Origin: Prinia subflava
Lineage: Eukaryota; Chordata; Aves; Passeriformes; Cisticolidae
NCBI RefSeq assembly: GCF_021018805.1
Contig: NC_086283.1
Coordinates: forward strand, 56,968,705-57,032,704
Reading direction: 5' to 3'
Length of the DNA: 64,000 bases
Below the pieces are notes generated by a model. That model saw nothing but the letters and a program-made list of their open reading frames with translations, made no database searches and was not told the origin of the DNA. Shown one piece after another: positions 63,047-64,000 of the stretch (position 1 is its first letter; the number at the start of each line of letters is the position of its first letter). A program made the position numbers and the translations under genes.

Positions 63047-64000
63047 GAAGGAGGTTTGGCCTTCTTGGCTCACCTGCACAGTGGTAACACAGATAAAAAA
63101 CTTCATGTTTACCATTCCCTAGGTGAAGTCTGGGCTCTGTTAAAAAGCTTGGGGAAGTTCATGTTGCTATGATTTCTCTGTCACTAAAATTATTTAGAGC
63201 ATTTACTCCCCCTTGCTACAAGTGGTCTTGAATAAACTGGTACTGTCTGGCTTGTGTCAAAACTGGAGTGACTATATCTTCCTTTAGCAGGGCACTCTGG
63301 ACCATGATAAATACAAGGCATGGAAAACTGAACACAGAGTATTATAAATGGAGAAAAGCTTACAACTTTTCTCCAAGTTATGTCACTGAACTGCCATGCC
63401 AACTGAGTGTGCAGACAGGCTCAACAAATCTGCCAGCAGGGCTTCCTAGGGCACTGTCAGCACTCTGAAAATACTTCCAGCCTGAGCAGAGAAAGCTTAT
63501 GCAGGAAAGCTGAGGTTGGGCACCAAGGTCTCAAAACTTGCCCCTCACACAGGCACCGCTCCTGATTTAAGGTGCTGTTAGAGCAAGAACACAGGGGCTG
63601 GGAACAGGCCCTTGACCCTGTGTCAGCCCAACCTTCTGCCTACCCAACTTTAGTGCTGGACTGCACAACGTGGGGCTGGCACACTAAGACAAGGGAGTCG
63701 GCCCTGGAAAAATCCCTCTGTGGAAGCTGTGTTTTTGTCTGTAAGGTGGGGGTACCAGTACATCAGCCCAGAAATCTTGGAGAGTGTGAGTTTTCAGGTG
63801 GTTCTGCTTAGCAGAGAAGGCCAGGGTGAGATTGCTAGGCTTGAAGGACAAAGTGTGAGAAGATATGAAGCCTTTCTAAGGAAAACACCTTGATGTGTGT
63901 GGAGACTTCATAGTGGTGCAAACTGTGGTCTTGGGTTTTGTCAGTCATTCTCTAGTGATAAGAAGACCGAGGCTTCAAAAGCATCTGGTGCCAAAACACA

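Larger units (their letters stand above)
59941..64000 (+). other. NRG1: Start of the NRG1 intron after the type I exon
   Basis: It begins with the donor GTAAGCCCGTCGG. GC-rich sequence continues for about 250 bp, with a (CCA)n patch at 60,236-60,250, then it becomes AT-leaning. No exon similar to the NRG1 Ig domain is seen before the window ends. It holds a short duplication (61,734-61,793) and an A-run (63,032-63,046). Open frames are short and without domains. Assignment depends on the exon call at 59,832. Confidence 0.65.

Noticed and set aside
1..64000. CRISPR arrays, bacterial operons, riboswitches or other prokaryotic systems
   Set aside because: The sequence is vertebrate in character. 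No evenly spaced direct repeats with unique spacers, no operon-like ORF runs and no ribosome-binding sites are present.

Overview
The window looks like a piece of a bird nuclear genome. The main evidence is a set of CR1 LINE copies with the avian-type 3' end (short ATTCTRTG-like units) and a body resembling avian CR1 reverse transcriptase. Repeat density is low elsewhere, and there are no bacterial-style gene clusters. The species cannot be fixed from sequence alone. A solo-LTR-like element recalls endogenous retrovirus LTRs of songbirds, but that is an impression rather than a test.

Layout. 1-559 is a (TTCCC)n pentanucleotide array that runs off the left edge. 560-59,080 is almost entirely non-coding and AT-leaning. 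Its recognisable content is CR1 copies at 2413-4470 (-), about 13,380-13,605 (+, old), 26,222-27,024 (+), 32,005-32,170 (-), about 44,300-44,650 (-, old), 46,709-47,450 (-) and 47,451-48,113 (-), a probable solo LTR at 32,549-34,027, and several simple-sequence tracts. At about 59,080 the sequence turns sharply GC- and CpG-rich, forming a CpG island to about 60,190.

The only gene I can support lies in that island: one coding exon on the + strand (59,832-59,940) followed by a consensus splice donor. Its short Lys/Gly/Arg-rich N-terminus closely resembles the first coding exon of type I neuregulin-1 (NRG1, heregulin/ARIA), and it ends in the phase I expect for that exon. The rest of the window to 64,000 is then the start of the following intron. 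The gene-poor 58 kb upstream would fit the very long intron that separates distal NRG1 promoters from the type I promoter in vertebrates; this is inference.

I found no convincing new system, CRISPR array, tRNA or rRNA gene, or intact transposon gene. The more interesting items are the open, in-frame upstream ATGs and the G-rich polypurine tract at the NRG1 start, the LTR with an unusually long TATA-to-poly(A) distance and a 21-bp triplicate, the back-to-back CR1 pair, and the pentanucleotide array.
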